Positions 1-9,612 are shown, counted from the stretch's first letter. The stretch: 64,000 bases of DNA from Psychrobacter sp. 4Dc (GCF_002836715.1 NZ_PJAT01000076.1:20436-84435), one strand, 5' to 3'. Notes: a model not told the origin generated them from the letters alone. Numbers and translations: made by a program.

Positions 1-43
1 GTACTGAATTTTCTCTTAATGCTTAAGTCTAAGCGTGCAAGAT

Positions 44-70
44 ATTATGCAAAAAAAGATTATGCAAAAA
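44..70. repeat. Short direct repeat downstream of lipB
   Basis: The 12-mer ATTATGCAAAAA occurs at 44-55 and again at 59-70, a 15-bp period. It lies just past the lipB stop codon, and on the minus strand it gives two T-runs. No stem is visible, so I do not call it a terminator. Confidence 0.4.
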
Positions 71-82
71 CGGACTCAAAAT

Positions 83-970
83 TTACTTGGGCGCGATAGC
101 TCGCAACTCAATCAACCCAGCATGACGCTTGGCGATGTTATCAATAAGTTTTTGAGTGACTGTCTCATAGCTGAATGAATCGCTCATTTGCTGCTCGGTC
201 TGCGCCTCTGGCTCTGTTTGCTCTGAATCTGTCTGCATGGCTACAAAGTCAGACAATCGCAACATTTGCATGCCAGCATAGCCACAAGGATTAATGGCGT
301 TAAATGAAGACAAGTCACAATTTAAATTAATCGCAATACCATGGTAGCTAAAGCCATGCTTAATCTTAAAGCCTAGCGAGGCCATTTTGCCAAGCATAAT
401 CTTATTATCAAGGGAGTTGTCATCTGTAGAGGTGCTGTCATCTGTTGCAGCAGTATCTGCATATAAGTAGACACCAGGGGCATCGCGGCGCGCATGAGCA
501 CTGATATTGTCACTATTAGATGGTGAGCTACGCAAACAGTCATTGATGACGTCTTCTATCGCTTGCTCAGCATGGGAGACGAGATTGCGTACACTCCATT
601 TGAGACTGTCCAAGTCAAACAACCAATAGAGCACTAACTGTCCATGACCGTGCCATGTCACCTGACCACCGCGATCGGTCTTAATGATAGGAGTGTCAGT
701 GCGCTGTAATATATGCTCTTCTTTGCCTGCCTGTCCAAGCGTGTAGACATCGTTATGATCAACAATCCACAATTCATCAGGCGTACGCAGCCCTTGTTGT
801 TTTTTTAGATCGATACGTTCAAGGGTGCGTGCCAGCATCGCATCGAGAGTAGGGACATAATCGGCCGCTGAGAGAGATTTTCTGACAAGCGTGCCATTAA
901 GGGGTTGTGTGTCATTTTGCATGAGAGTATCTGTCTTATTATTATCAAGTTTAAAATAAATAATGCTCAT
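83..970 (-). CDS. lipB: Lipoyl(octanoyl) transferase LipB
   Basis: LipB moves the octanoyl group from acyl carrier protein to lipoyl domains, the first step of protein lipoylation in the cytoplasm. The family motif RGGQVTWHGHGQ is at residues 100-111, the catalytic Lys at 195 (GKMASLG) and the catalytic Cys at 229 (INPCGYAGM). The usual HGPGQ reads HGHGQ here, with His at 109. The protein is 295 aa against roughly 210-230 for the family. The excess is a Ser/Asn/Asp-rich insertion at about 148-190 and an acidic stretch at 247-265. A second Met at residue 17 could be the true start, since the homologous part begins only around residue 28. lipA is not next to it in this window. Confidence 0.93.
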   Translation of the reverse strand: MSIIYFKLDNNKTDTLMQNDTQPLNGTLVRKSLSAADYVPTLDAMLARTLERIDLKKQQGLRTPDELWIVDHNDVYTLGQAGKEEHILQRTDTPIIKTDRGGQVTWHGHGQLVLYWLFDLDSLKWSVRNLVSHAEQAIEDVINDCLRSSPSNSDNISAHARRDAPGVYLYADTAATDDSTSTDDNSLDNKIMLGKMASLGFKIKHGFSYHGIAINLNCDLSSFNAINPCGYAGMQMLRLSDFVAMQTDSEQTEPEAQTEQQMSDSFSYETVTQKLIDNIAKRHAGLIELRAIAPK

Positions 971-1328
971 CGGTAGTGTAGCAGTTTTGGCGACTATCGC
1001 CCAAAATTATATACTGTTGTAATGTCTGCAAGTGGCGTAAATGCTAATAGCAATCAGCTAACAATGGACGAAGAAGTAACTGGTATAGAACAGTGGTAAG
1101 TCGCTTATAAAGGTACTGCTAGTACAGACGCAGTAGTCAACCAAAGATGCTGTTCATTGCTCAGTCGATGCGCTACATTAAAGTATGATGAATGGAATCT
1201 GATGAAATTTATAGTCAGAGTAGGTTATCAAAGAGCGCACCTGACTAGAAAGATAGAGCCTCTAACCCAATATAATGTAGTGACTACAAACCTTATGACT
1301 ATTACTATGATTATGACAAGGAAGACAA
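971..1328. other. Divergent intergenic region lipB / aldehyde dehydrogenase
   Basis: This 358-bp gap separates two divergent genes. It holds a possible lipB promoter (minus-strand TATAAT at 1006-1011) and a TATAAT on the plus strand at 1271-1276 that could serve the dehydrogenase, though no good -35 was found for the latter. The short open frames inside it have no recognisable protein character. Confidence 0.5.
1006..1034 (-). promoter_or_regulatory. Candidate lipB promoter
   Basis: Read on the minus strand, CACTTG is followed by a 17-nt spacer and a perfect TATAAT (plus-strand ATTATA at 1006-1011). It would start transcription about 30 nt before the lipB ATG. The -35 is weak. Confidence 0.35.
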
Positions 1329-2813
1329 ATGACAGATAGCAACCAAAGCGCCCATGAGCAGCCAGTGACCGAGACCGGTTTTGCGCTGCAGCGTGTGCCT
1401 GAAGCCCTAAGTACGGCGACGACTATCGATGAGATGAAAGCGCAATTTTCACGCTTGCAAATGTTAAGCCGTACCCAGCCAATCAATGATTGGGGCACTC
1501 GTACGACGCAGCTAGACAATCTAGAAGTGATGCTTAGCGATAACCAAGAGAGTTTTGCAAAGGCGATTAGTGCAGATTTTGGCTATCGTAGCCAGTCAGA
1601 GACGCAGTTTGCTGAGTTATTTCCTAGCTTTACCGGTATTAGCCATGCCAAAAAACACGGCAAAAAATGGATGAAAGCACATCGTGCGCCGATTTCAGCG
1701 CTGTATATGCCAGCCCATAATGAAATCCAGCCTCAGCCATTGGGTGTGGTCGGTATTATGGTGCCTTGGAACTATCCGTTATTTTTAGCAATTGGCCCGA
1801 TGATTGATGCAATCACCGCAGGTAACCGCATTATGGTCAAAATGAGTGAGGCCGCGCCGCAATTTGCTCAGACGTTTGCTGACGCCATTGCTCGTTATTT
1901 TTCGCCAGATATGATCTGTGTGGTGCTCGGTGAAGTTGAGATTGCCGCCGCCTTTAGTGAGCTACCATTTGACCATCTTCTATATACCGGATCGACTGCG
2001 GTGGGCAAAAAAGTCATGGCTGCCGCTGCACCAAATCTAACGCCAGTGACGCTTGAGCTTGGTGGCAAATCACCAGTGATCGTACTAGATGATGCCAATC
2101 TAGAGTCTGTCGTCAATCGAGTGATGATGGGTAAGACACTAAATGCTGGACAGACGTGTATTGCGCCAGATTATGTCTTGATTCAGCGCCAATACCATGA
2201 CCAGTTTATCCAACTCGCAAAAGAGTGGATGACCAAGCATTATCCTAATATTGAAGAAAACCCAGATTACTCTCGCATTATTAATGGTGAGCAGTTCAAA
2301 CGGGTAAAAGGCTATCTAGATGCGCTAACAGGTGGCGAGGTACATGCGTTAACTGGCGCCGAACCCAATATAGAGACCCGTCTCATGCCGCCAGTCATCG
2401 TCAGCGAGCCTGCGACTGACAGCGACCTCATGCAAAATGAAATTTTTGCTCCGATATTGCCGCTGATGCATTATGAGACGCTTGATGATGCCATTTACTT
2501 TGTGAACTCGCGTCCACGCCCATTGGCGCTATATGTGTTCAGTGATAACTACAGCAGTATCGAAAACGTGCGTAATAATACGGTCTCGGGTGGCTTATGT
2601 ATCAACGAAGTTTTGATACATGTGGCTCAGCACGATTTGCCGTTTGGTGGTGTGGGTGACTCTGGTACTGGCGCGTATCACGGTAAGGCTGGTTTTGAAC
2701 GTCTCAGCCATATGAAGCCAATTTTTGTACAAACCAAGCTCAATGGTCTGAATTTATTATTGCCGCCTTATGGTGGACTGTTTAAAAAGGCGATGGCGCT
2801 GTTTTTAAAATAA
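1329..2813 (+). CDS. Aldehyde dehydrogenase, coniferyl-aldehyde dehydrogenase type
   Basis: This is an NAD(P)-dependent aldehyde dehydrogenase of 494 aa. PWNYP at 146-150, the nucleotide-binding GSTAVG at 221-226, the general base Glu243 in ELGGK and the nucleophile Cys277 in NAGQTC are all present in the expected order. The overall sequence (short N-terminus, PLGVVGIMVPWNYP, a C-terminal hydrophobic patch ending in an ALFLK-like tail) resembles coniferyl aldehyde and membrane-associated fatty aldehyde dehydrogenases, so the natural substrate may be an aromatic or long-chain aldehyde. AGGAAG-like bases precede the ATG. The gene is monocistronic, ending in a 30-bp repeat array and a strong terminator. 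Confidence 0.88.
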   Translation: MTDSNQSAHEQPVTETGFALQRVPEALSTATTIDEMKAQFSRLQMLSRTQPINDWGTRTTQLDNLEVMLSDNQESFAKAISADFGYRSQSETQFAELFPSFTGISHAKKHGKKWMKAHRAPISALYMPAHNEIQPQPLGVVGIMVPWNYPLFLAIGPMIDAITAGNRIMVKMSEAAPQFAQTFADAIARYFSPDMICVVLGEVEIAAAFSELPFDHLLYTGSTAVGKKVMAAAAPNLTPVTLELGGKSPVIVLDDANLESVVNRVMMGKTLNAGQTCIAPDYVLIQRQYHDQFIQLAKEWMTKHYPNIEENPDYSRIINGEQFKRVKGYLDALTGGEVHALTGAEPNIETRLMPPVIVSEPATDSDLMQNEIFAPILPLMHYETLDDAIYFVNSRPRPLALYVFSDNYSSIENVRNNTVSGGLCINEVLIHVAQHDLPFGGVGDSGTGAYHGKAGFERLSHMKPIFVQTKLNGLNLLLPPYGGLFKKAMALFLK

Positions 2814-2894
2814 CTGTTCTTGAAATAAAGGTCTTTAAAATAACCGCTCTTAAAAGAGTTGTCTTTAAAGTAACTATTCTTGAAGTAGACGTTT
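2805..2894. repeat. Three imperfect 30-bp tandem repeats over a stop codon
   Basis: Units at 2805-2834, 2835-2864 and 2865-2894 each begin TTAAAATAAC or TTAAAGTAAC and continue with a TCTTGAA/TCTTAAA core. The period is exactly 30 bp. The first unit contains the TAA of the aldehyde dehydrogenase gene. Each unit repeats a TTAAA-N5-TTCTT/GCTCT pattern. Confidence 0.7.
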
Positions 2895-2945
2895 TATAGT
2901 AGCTATAGAAAGTAATAGTGACCTTTTTTAATCGATACCATAACC

Positions 2946-2978
2946 AATAGCACCTACCCAGATAGGTGCTATTTTTTT
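2946..2978 (+). terminator. Rho-independent terminator of the aldehyde dehydrogenase gene
   Basis: A perfect 11-bp stem (2946-2956 with 2963-2973), a 6-nt loop CCCAGA and a run of seven T. Confidence 0.9.
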
Positions 2979-3265
2979 GTCTAAAATATGAATTTATAAA
3001 CATGGATTTCTAAAATTAAGAGCGACTTATCTTAAGAGCTTTATCAAAATTATCGTAAATTTATCTAATGCGTTAATCGACAAATAAGCGTTTGTCATCA
3101 CTTCTATAAATCGCTACACTTTGTAGTAAGTCTAAACAACAGTAGATAGTAGCTGAATGGTCTATGGCTAGCCTTGGTAAACTTGTTATAGCGACGTTCA
3201 GCTTTTTTAGCTCTATTGTTTTAATAGTGATTTCATGCCGATACAACATAATAATAGGAAAGAGT
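2979..3265. other. Intergenic region before the betaine transporter
   Basis: This AT-rich spacer lies between the terminator at 2978 and the chosen start at 3266. The reading frame of the transporter is open back to 3164, but that part is not signal-peptide-like from its first Met. No clear operator was seen. Confidence 0.4.
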
Positions 3266-5194
3266 ATGCGCCAATGGATTGCATTAAGCTTACTGTGGAT
3301 GAGCGCGATACTACTGCCTGTATCGGCGTCAGCGGCATGTGAATCACCGATCAAATTTGGGGCACTGACATGGGAGAGTGGACAATTTACCTCCAGCGTA
3401 CTCAGACATATCGTAGAAGATGGGTACGGCTGCACAGTAGAGGAAGTACCAGGAGCAGGGCCTGCACTTGATACAGCGCTCTCACAGAATGACATTCAGG
3501 TCATCGGGGAGCAGTGGGTTGGTCGCTCGCCAATCATGGAAAAAGCCATTGAGCAAAATAAAGTAGCCATCATCGGCGATACGCTAAAAGGTGGTGCAAC
3601 TCAAGGCTGGTACGTCCCGCGATACGTCTTGGAAGAGAATCCAGGACTTCGCAGCTATCAAGATTTGCCTAAATATACTGAGCTATTTAAAGACCCTGAA
3701 GATCCTGGTAAATCTCGCTTTATGAACTGCCCCTCTGGTTGGACGTGTGAGATTTTTAACACACGTTTGCTAAAAACCACCGGTCTAGACAGCCTTTTCA
3801 ACAACGCACATCCTGGTACGGGTGCTGCTCTCGATGCCGAAATTGCCTCTGCTTTTGAACAGCATAAGCCACTGTTGTTTTACTACTGGCAACCCACTGG
3901 GCTAATGGCAAAATATGACCTTGCGCCATTAGAGTTTCCAGCTTATGAGGATGCTTGTTGGCAAAATCTGCTGCTCGCTGATGGTAAGATGGATTGCGTG
4001 TCAGGATTCCCAGTATCGCCGTTAGGTATTGCCGTTTCTACCCCATTTATCGAATCCAATCCTGAACTAGCAGCTGTCTTTGAAAAGGTGCAATTTACCT
4101 CTGATGAGCTAAACGGTGCTATCTTGGAGATGAGCGAAAGTAAACGCACTGGCGATGAGCAAGCCATGGTGTTTTTGCGTGACAACCCAGAGGTTTGGCA
4201 AGCATGGTTATCCGATGAGGCTGCTACCAATCTCGCTACCAAGTTAGGTCTTAGCTCAACGGGTGCTATTTCTACAGAAGCAACTGCATCTAGTATCAAT
4301 GTGTCAGCGCTCGCCTCAAGCTTTCCTTCATGGTCGCTTGAGACCCCACTCAATAATGCTTTAGCAAATTTGGTCCAAAACTATGGTGATGTATTTCGTA
4401 CTATTAGCACGATGGCGCTTACTTATCTGCTACTACCTATTGAACGATTATTAACGGTTATCCCACCTTGGCTGATTATTGCATTTGTGACTGTGCTTGG
4501 CTGGTTCGGTGTCCGTAAGATTTGGTTCGCGCTGGCATGTGGTGCAGGGTTGTTTTTGATTGGTGCTTTTGGCTTATGGGGCGCATTAATTGACACTCTA
4601 GCGCTGCTTATCGTATCGGTACTGGTCACGGTGGTGATTGGTATTCCTATTGGTATCGCTATGTCAGGTAGCAAACTGCTACGCAAGACTGTGACGCCAG
4701 TGCTAGATATCATGCAGACCATGCCGAGTTTTGTATATCTTATACCAGTGCTGATGTTGTTTGGTATTGGTAAAGTGCCTGCGTTATTCGCGACTGTGAT
4801 TTATGCACTGCCACCCTTGATTCGTCTGACGACATTGGGGATTACGCAAGTCAATCATGAAATGGTCGAAGCAGGACGATCCTTTGGTAGTACCCACCTA
4901 CAGCTGCTCCTTTGGATTAAATTGCCACAAGCGTTGCCCAGTATTATGGCAGGTATCAATCAGGCCGTAATGATGTCACTTGCCATGGTGGTATTGGCCT
5001 CAATGATTGGTGCTCCTGGGCTTGGTGAAGATGTATTGCAGTCTATCCAAACGCTCAATATCGGTCAGGGTCTACAAGCAGGTACGGCCATCGTTATCGT
5101 TGCTATTATCATTGACCGTATCACGCAAGCATTCGGTCAAGGTAAGCGTACCCGTCAAAAAACCATCGAAGCAGGCAGACGTCCGATTGGATAG
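3266..5194 (+). CDS. Glycine betaine/choline ABC transporter, fused binding protein and permease
   Basis: One polypeptide carries the periplasmic substrate-binding domain (OpuAC/ProX type, about residues 25-300) followed by the membrane permease domain (ProW type, about 390-640). The frame is open from 3164. The start at 3266 is chosen because GGAAAG sits 4-10 nt upstream and the protein then begins with a clean signal peptide (MRQWIALSLLWM to VSASA-A). Trp residues in LTWESG, EQWVG, TQGWY and YYWQPTG could form the aromatic cage that holds quaternary ammonium groups. The permease carries the EAA-type loop (EAGRSFGSTHLQLLLWIKLP). OpuA-type fusions are usually described in the opposite order, permease first. 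It is followed 85 nt later by its ATPase. The likely role is osmoprotectant uptake. Confidence 0.88.
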   Translation: MRQWIALSLLWMSAILLPVSASAACESPIKFGALTWESGQFTSSVLRHIVEDGYGCTVEEVPGAGPALDTALSQNDIQVIGEQWVGRSPIMEKAIEQNKVAIIGDTLKGGATQGWYVPRYVLEENPGLRSYQDLPKYTELFKDPEDPGKSRFMNCPSGWTCEIFNTRLLKTTGLDSLFNNAHPGTGAALDAEIASAFEQHKPLLFYYWQPTGLMAKYDLAPLEFPAYEDACWQNLLLADGKMDCVSGFPVSPLGIAVSTPFIESNPELAAVFEKVQFTSDELNGAILEMSESKRTGDEQAMVFLRDNPEVWQAWLSDEAATNLATKLGLSSTGAISTEATASSINVSALASSFPSWSLETPLNNALANLVQNYGDVFRTISTMALTYLLLPIERLLTVIPPWLIIAFVTVLGWFGVRKIWFALACGAGLFLIGAFGLWGALIDTLALLIVSVLVTVVIGIPIGIAMSGSKLLRKTVTPVLDIMQTMPSFVYLIPVLMLFGIGKVPALFATVIYALPPLIRLTTLGITQVNHEMVEAGRSFGSTHLQLLLWIKLPQALPSIMAGINQAVMMSLAMVVLASMIGAPGLGEDVLQSIQTLNIGQGLQAGTAIVIVAIIIDRITQAFGQGKRTRQKTIEAGRRPIG

Positions 5195-5279
5195 AAAATT
5201 ATCTAGTGGTATACGATTGAACCCATGGTAATTGACCGAAGCCCTGATAATAAAAACTACGTGAATAGTGAGAGCACCG

Positions 5280-6191
5280 ATGAATCATATTCAATTAAAA
5301 AATATCAGTAAGATTTATAATGCCAATAGCACGCAGGCACAGTCTGCATTGGCATTGCTGGCTGAGGGTATGGATAGCATCAAAGTAAAAGAGCAAACGG
5401 GCTATTCAGTTGGTCTTTATGATATCAATCTAGATATCAAGGTAGGCGAGTTGCATTGTATTATGGGGCTATCAGGCTCTGGCAAGTCAACGCTGATACG
5501 TCATATTAACCGCTTGATAGATCCAACCAGTGGCGAGATATGGGTAGATACTGTTCTGAATAGAGAACATGCGAGTCATACAATGACTGGTAGGCAATCA
5601 GCGACAGCTAATACAAGTACGGTAGTAGAAGAGAGTTCTGCTACGGCTATTAATATTTTAGCGCTCAACGATAAGCAGTTGCAGTATTATCGTCAGCAGA
5701 CAGTCAGTATGGTTTTTCAGCATTTCGGCTTAGTGCCACACATGACGGTCATACAAAACGTCGCTTATGGGCTGCGTGTCCGAAAAATGAGCGCAAACGA
5801 GCGACACGAAACGGCTCGACATTGGCTGAATGAAGTCGGTCTATCCAATTTGGAAAACAGCTACCCTGATGAGCTCTCAGGGGGTATGCAGCAGCGCGTT
5901 GGTTTGGCTCGTGCCTTAGCGACGGATAATCCAATTTTGCTAATGGATGAAGCGTTCTCTGCACTTGATCCGCTCATTCGCGCTCAACTGCAAGACCAAT
6001 TACTCGAATTGCAAGAGCGATTGAACAAAACCATTGTATTTATTACCCATGATATTGATGAAGCTGTCAAAGTAGGTCAGCGTATCAGTATGCTAAATGG
6101 TGGTCGACTCATACAAACGGGGACACCAAACGAGTTGCGGCATAATCCTGCTGATGATTATGTGGAGCAGTTTATGAGTGCGAAAGCGTAA
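5280..6191 (+). CDS. Glycine betaine/choline ABC transporter ATP-binding protein (ProV-like)
   Basis: This is the cytoplasmic ATPase that powers the fused permease just upstream. In the frame counted from the GTG at 5268, Walker A is GLSGSGKST (67-75), the Q-loop Gln is at 151, the signature LSGGMQQ at 203-209 and Walker B ILLMDEA at 223-229. The ATG at 5280 is preferred over that GTG because it matches the MNHIQLKN start and has GAGAG upstream. A Ser/Thr-rich insertion (about 96-130) between Walker A and the Q-loop is unusual. The protein stops after the ATPase domain and lacks the C-terminal CBS pair of E. coli ProV, so osmotic gating must work differently, if it occurs. Confidence 0.9.
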   Translation: MNHIQLKNISKIYNANSTQAQSALALLAEGMDSIKVKEQTGYSVGLYDINLDIKVGELHCIMGLSGSGKSTLIRHINRLIDPTSGEIWVDTVLNREHASHTMTGRQSATANTSTVVEESSATAINILALNDKQLQYYRQQTVSMVFQHFGLVPHMTVIQNVAYGLRVRKMSANERHETARHWLNEVGLSNLENSYPDELSGGMQQRVGLARALATDNPILLMDEAFSALDPLIRAQLQDQLLELQERLNKTIVFITHDIDEAVKVGQRISMLNGGRLIQTGTPNELRHNPADDYVEQFMSAKA

Positions 6192-6311
6192 GCCGTGTTA
6201 ACCATCCATGAATAGGTTGTCTGGATAGACTGATACGATGTTTTTATGAATGGTCTGAGTAATTGTTTTATTGGAATTTTACTGTTCTTTTTCGGCAATC
6301 AAAAGTGAACT

Positions 6312-6340
6312 CTGAAATAAATACCAAACTTCGTTATACT
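6312..6340 (+). promoter_or_regulatory. Candidate pncB promoter
   Basis: CTGAAA at 6312-6317, a 17-nt spacer and TATACT at 6335-6340, about 115 nt before the pncB start. The -35 is poor, the -10 good. Confidence 0.35.
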
Positions 6341-6457
6341 GAACGGTTTATCGATGGCTCATAATGAATGAGCGTGTATTGTTTATCGTCCACATATGAT
6401 GTCGCTTTGTCTATCAAATGACGTTTGTTTCTTATTTTGCACTTTTAAGGCCATAGC

Positions 6458-7684
6458 ATGACTGTTTCTTATGCACCTATTATTACTTCATTGCTTGATA
6501 ATGATTTGTACAAATTTACGATGTTACAAGCCATGCTGCATCAGTTCCCGCAAACTCATGGTGTTTATCGCTTTCGCTGCCGTAATAACAAAGATGCCGC
6601 CTATCCATTGGCTGATATCCAAAAAGATCTAGAGCAGCAACTAGACAGCTTATGCGAATTGCGCTTTTTGCCAGATGAGCTAGAGTACTTACGTAGCTTA
6701 CGCTTTATTCGCTCAGATTTCGTTGATTATCTAGAATTATTTAAGCTAAAACGCCGCTTCATTACGGTAAGTACAGACGATAAAGGTCGCCTGTTTATCG
6801 ACATCGAAGGGCCAATGATTCAAGCGATGTTCTTTGAAGTATTTGTACTAGCCATTGTCAATGAGCTGTATTTTAATGCGCTATCTAATGACAGCGTGAT
6901 TGAAGAAGGACAACGTCGCCTCGATGCAAAAGTAGCGCTATTACATCAGTATGCCGAAGAGCAAACCCAGTACGATCAGGATACACCGCCATTTATCGTC
7001 GCTGATTTTGGCACGCGTAGACGTTTTAGTCGACGCTGGCAGGCACATGTAGTGGAGACGCTACATAAAGCCGAGCCAAAGATAGTCGGTGGTACATCTA
7101 ACGTGTATTTGGCCAAGCAATTAGGGATGACGCCAATAGGCACCATGGCACATGAGTTTATGCAGGCGTTTCAGGCATTAGATGTGCGTCTGCGTGATTC
7201 ACAAAAAGCCGCACTTGAAGCGTGGGTGCATGAGTATCGTGGCGACTTAGGTATTGCATTGACAGATGTAGTCGGCATGGATGCGTTCTTACGTGATTTC
7301 GACTTGTATTTTGCTAAGCTATTCGACGGTCTGCGTCATGATAGTGGCGACCCTTACATCTGGGGCGATAAGGCGATTGCCCATTATGAGAAGTTAAAAA
7401 TAGATCCAAAAACCAAGATTCTAACTTTTAGCGATGGCTTAAATTTAGAGAAGGCGTGGGAGCTGCATCAATACTTTAAAGGTCGCATCAGAACCAGTTT
7501 TGGTATTGGCACCAATCTGACCAATGATATGGGCATTACGCCGATTAATATCGTGCTTAAATTGGTAGAGTGCAATGGTCAGCCAGTCGCCAAGCTGTCT
7601 GATAGCCCAGGCAAGACCATGATCAATAACGACACGTATCTTGCCTATCTGCGCCAAGTCTTTGAGGTTGACGAACCAGAGTAA
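6458..7684 (+). CDS. pncB: Nicotinate phosphoribosyltransferase
   Basis: PncB joins nicotinate to phosphoribosyl pyrophosphate to make nicotinate mononucleotide, the entry step of NAD salvage. The 408-aa length matches the family. Recognisable blocks are the N-terminal [14 protein letters not shown], the central [22 protein letters not shown] with the active-site region, LTFSDGLN and the C-terminal [12 protein letters not shown]. It is a single gene with its own terminator, facing xseB. Confidence 0.96.
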   Translation: MTVSYAPIITSLLDNDLYKFTMLQAMLHQFPQTHGVYRFRCRNNKDAAYPLADIQKDLEQQLDSLCELRFLPDELEYLRSLRFIRSDFVDYLELFKLKRRFITVSTDDKGRLFIDIEGPMIQAMFFEVFVLAIVNELYFNALSNDSVIEEGQRRLDAKVALLHQYAEEQTQYDQDTPPFIVADFGTRRRFSRRWQAHVVETLHKAEPKIVGGTSNVYLAKQLGMTPIGTMAHEFMQAFQALDVRLRDSQKAALEAWVHEYRGDLGIALTDVVGMDAFLRDFDLYFAKLFDGLRHDSGDPYIWGDKAIAHYEKLKIDPKTKILTFSDGLNLEKAWELHQYFKGRIRTSFGIGTNLTNDMGITPINIVLKLVECNGQPVAKLSDSPGKTMINNDTYLAYLRQVFEVDEPE

Positions 7685-7748
7685 ACCGAATGTCAAACTG
7701 TTGCGTTGTCAAATGTGCCAAATGAGATTGATGCGCTTGGTTTGGCCA

Positions 7749-7777
7749 AACAGCTGCTATTTAGTGGCTGTTTTTTT
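7749..7777 (+). terminator. Rho-independent terminator of pncB
   Basis: A 9-bp stem (7749-7757 with 7764-7772, two G-U pairs), loop TATTTA and a T-run to 7777. It overlaps the xseB stop codon. A 10-bp palindrome TTTGGCCAAA at 7741-7750 touches its left arm. Confidence 0.8.
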
Positions 7778-8021
7778 AACTATCAACACTGCTGGTAGAT
7801 TTTTCTTCGGCAAAGGCCGCATCTAGTGCTTGCTGTACAGCATTGATACGAGTCTCGCAAACGCGATAAGCGGCAATAGATTCTTCGACCGTTGTCATTA
7901 GATTATCAATATCAGGCTCATCCTGTTGCTGTAGTTCAGCCGCATTGGTTTTTAAGATATCGTAAGCCGCCTTAAAGGTTTTTGGGGCGGCTTTTTTGCG
8001 TCTGCGAGTAGGGGTAGTCAT
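7776..8021 (-). CDS. xseB: Exodeoxyribonuclease VII small subunit
   Basis: XseB is the small helical subunit of exonuclease VII, several copies of which bind the large subunit XseA. At 81 aa it has the expected size. The FKAAYDILKTNAAELQQ helix and the VEESIAAYRVCETRINAVQQAL helix fit the family pattern of two antiparallel helices with a Cys in the second. A basic start (RRRKKAAPK) is added. It lies 58 nt downstream of xseA on the same strand. Confidence 0.88.
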   Translation of the reverse strand: MTTPTRRRKKAAPKTFKAAYDILKTNAAELQQQDEPDIDNLMTTVEESIAAYRVCETRINAVQQALDAAFAEEKSTSSVDS

Positions 8022-8079
8022 AAAATTTCCTAATTTTTAAAGGTAAGTAGATGAGTAATCTGTAGATATTATTATGTGG

Positions 8080-9612
8080 TTAAGTTGGAGTGTCTGAGTT
8101 TTTCGTCGCTTCTTTATCCATATTGACATCGATAATCTGTGCTTTTGCATTGCCATCTTTTAAAATAATATTGACGGTTTGCTCAGGATACAGTTGGGTA
8201 CTACTAGTGAGTATTTGCTTGTTTTGAGCATCCGTGAGCATGGTATAGCCCTGCTTGAGCACGCGAGAGGGGCGATGTAATAGCACGATGTCACGTAGAT
8301 GTTCGCTATCGCGCTGTGCTTGCACAATTTGCTGCTGCGCGTTCTGCATGATCGATTCTTGATGACTTTTGCTATTAGTCGCGGCTTTTGCGAGCTGTTG
8401 ATGCGCTAAGGTTTGCGTTTTTGTGTATCGCTCAGCCGTCAGTCTGACTGCTTGCTTTACTTGGCGCTGGGCACTTTGTTGAATACTGCGCCATGCATAA
8501 TCACTGTCTTTTCGTAGAGCGGTCAGTTGCCCAATCGTTTGCGACTGCATTTGGCTTAACTGGCGTGCGGTTTGTTGCTCAGAAGTATTCAATTGGCGCT
8601 GAGCCGCTTGCTTGATTTGCGCTTGATATTGTAGCGTCTGAGTGACGAGCTGGGCCAAGTGGCTATGGATAGCAGCAATTACTTTTGAAGGTGTATCAAA
8701 ACTGGTATGTGCCACTTCATCTAAGATGACTTTGTCACGCTCATGACCGATGCCCACCCAGACAGGGACAGGCTGCTCAGCAACCAGAGCGGCCAACTCA
8801 TAATCGTTGAGATAAGCCAAATCCCCAACCGCACCGCCGCCGCGAATAATGACCAACAAGTCTGGTAGACGCTGATAAGTATCGTAAAACTGCTGCTGGG
8901 CATTAACGATGGCTTGACGGATTTCAGCGGGCGCATGATTGCCCTGAAAAGTCGCATTATGGTAGTGGAAGTGACACGCACCTGTACTGGCTAAGCGATC
9001 CGCATCTGCTTGAAAATCACCCAATCCAGCCGCCTTTTCAGGAGCGATGACCAGCACATGCTCGATATCAAAAGGAGCGGGTAGCTGCTGATTAAGATGT
9101 AATAGCCCTTCACCTGTTAGGCGGTCAACCATTTCTGCATATTGCCGTGCCAAGTCGCCTAGCGTATAACTAGGGTCGATATCTTCAATCGTGATTGAAA
9201 AGCCGTACTGGGCATGGAACCCTGCCGATACTTTGAGGAGTACGGTCAAATCACGCTCAAGCGGCATGCCAGTTGCACGTTCAAACTTAGCTAATACACG
9301 AGCAGCTTTAAAGCGCCAGAGATTGCCACGACAACTGGCGACAACCTTGCCATCGTCATCTTTTTCGGCCAGTTCAAAATAGTAATGACCACCTTTGCTC
9401 GACAGATTACGAATTTCAGCTTTTACCCAGACACGGTGGTCAAAAGTTTGTTTGATGACCATCTCAACCGCTGACAAATAATCACTTAGGCGTAGGACCG
9501 TATCCTCTAGATGGTCTTCCTGCTCAGCGAGTTCCGCTTCCAAGGTAGCCAAATCTTTGGCAGGTGCTAATACTTTGGCCTGTTTAATACTTGAAAGATT
9601 GGGTTTGCGCAT
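8080..9612 (-). CDS. xseA: Exodeoxyribonuclease VII large subunit
   Basis: XseA is the catalytic subunit of exonuclease VII, which degrades single-stranded DNA from both ends. The N-terminal OB-fold (about 35-135, VWVKAEIRNLSSKGGHYYFEL) is followed by the catalytic domain with VLVIAPEKAAGLGDF, IIRGGGAVGDLAYLN and the conserved PVWVGIGHERDKVILDEVA. A long Gln-rich coiled coil runs over about 310-440. The length of 510 aa is slightly above the family norm because of the N- and C-terminal tails. It heads an xseA-xseB operon. Confidence 0.95.
   Translation of the reverse strand: MRKPNLSSIKQAKVLAPAKDLATLEAELAEQEDHLEDTVLRLSDYLSAVEMVIKQTFDHRVWVKAEIRNLSSKGGHYYFELAEKDDDGKVVASCRGNLWRFKAARVLAKFERATGMPLERDLTVLLKVSAGFHAQYGFSITIEDIDPSYTLGDLARQYAEMVDRLTGEGLLHLNQQLPAPFDIEHVLVIAPEKAAGLGDFQADADRLASTGACHFHYHNATFQGNHAPAEIRQAIVNAQQQFYDTYQRLPDLLVIIRGGGAVGDLAYLNDYELAALVAEQPVPVWVGIGHERDKVILDEVAHTSFDTPSKVIAAIHSHLAQLVTQTLQYQAQIKQAAQRQLNTSEQQTARQLSQMQSQTIGQLTALRKDSDYAWRSIQQSAQRQVKQAVRLTAERYTKTQTLAHQQLAKAATNSKSHQESIMQNAQQQIVQAQRDSEHLRDIVLLHRPSRVLKQGYTMLTDAQNKQILTSSTQLYPEQTVNIILKDGNAKAQIIDVNMDKEATKNSDTPT

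Noticed and set aside
1157..1339. 60-aa plus-strand open frame before the aldehyde dehydrogenase
   Set aside because: No ribosome site or protein-like composition, and it overlaps the start of the real gene.
2782..3003. 73-aa minus-strand frame
   Set aside because: It only reflects the 30-bp tandem repeats (a 10-residue repeating peptide) and the terminator.
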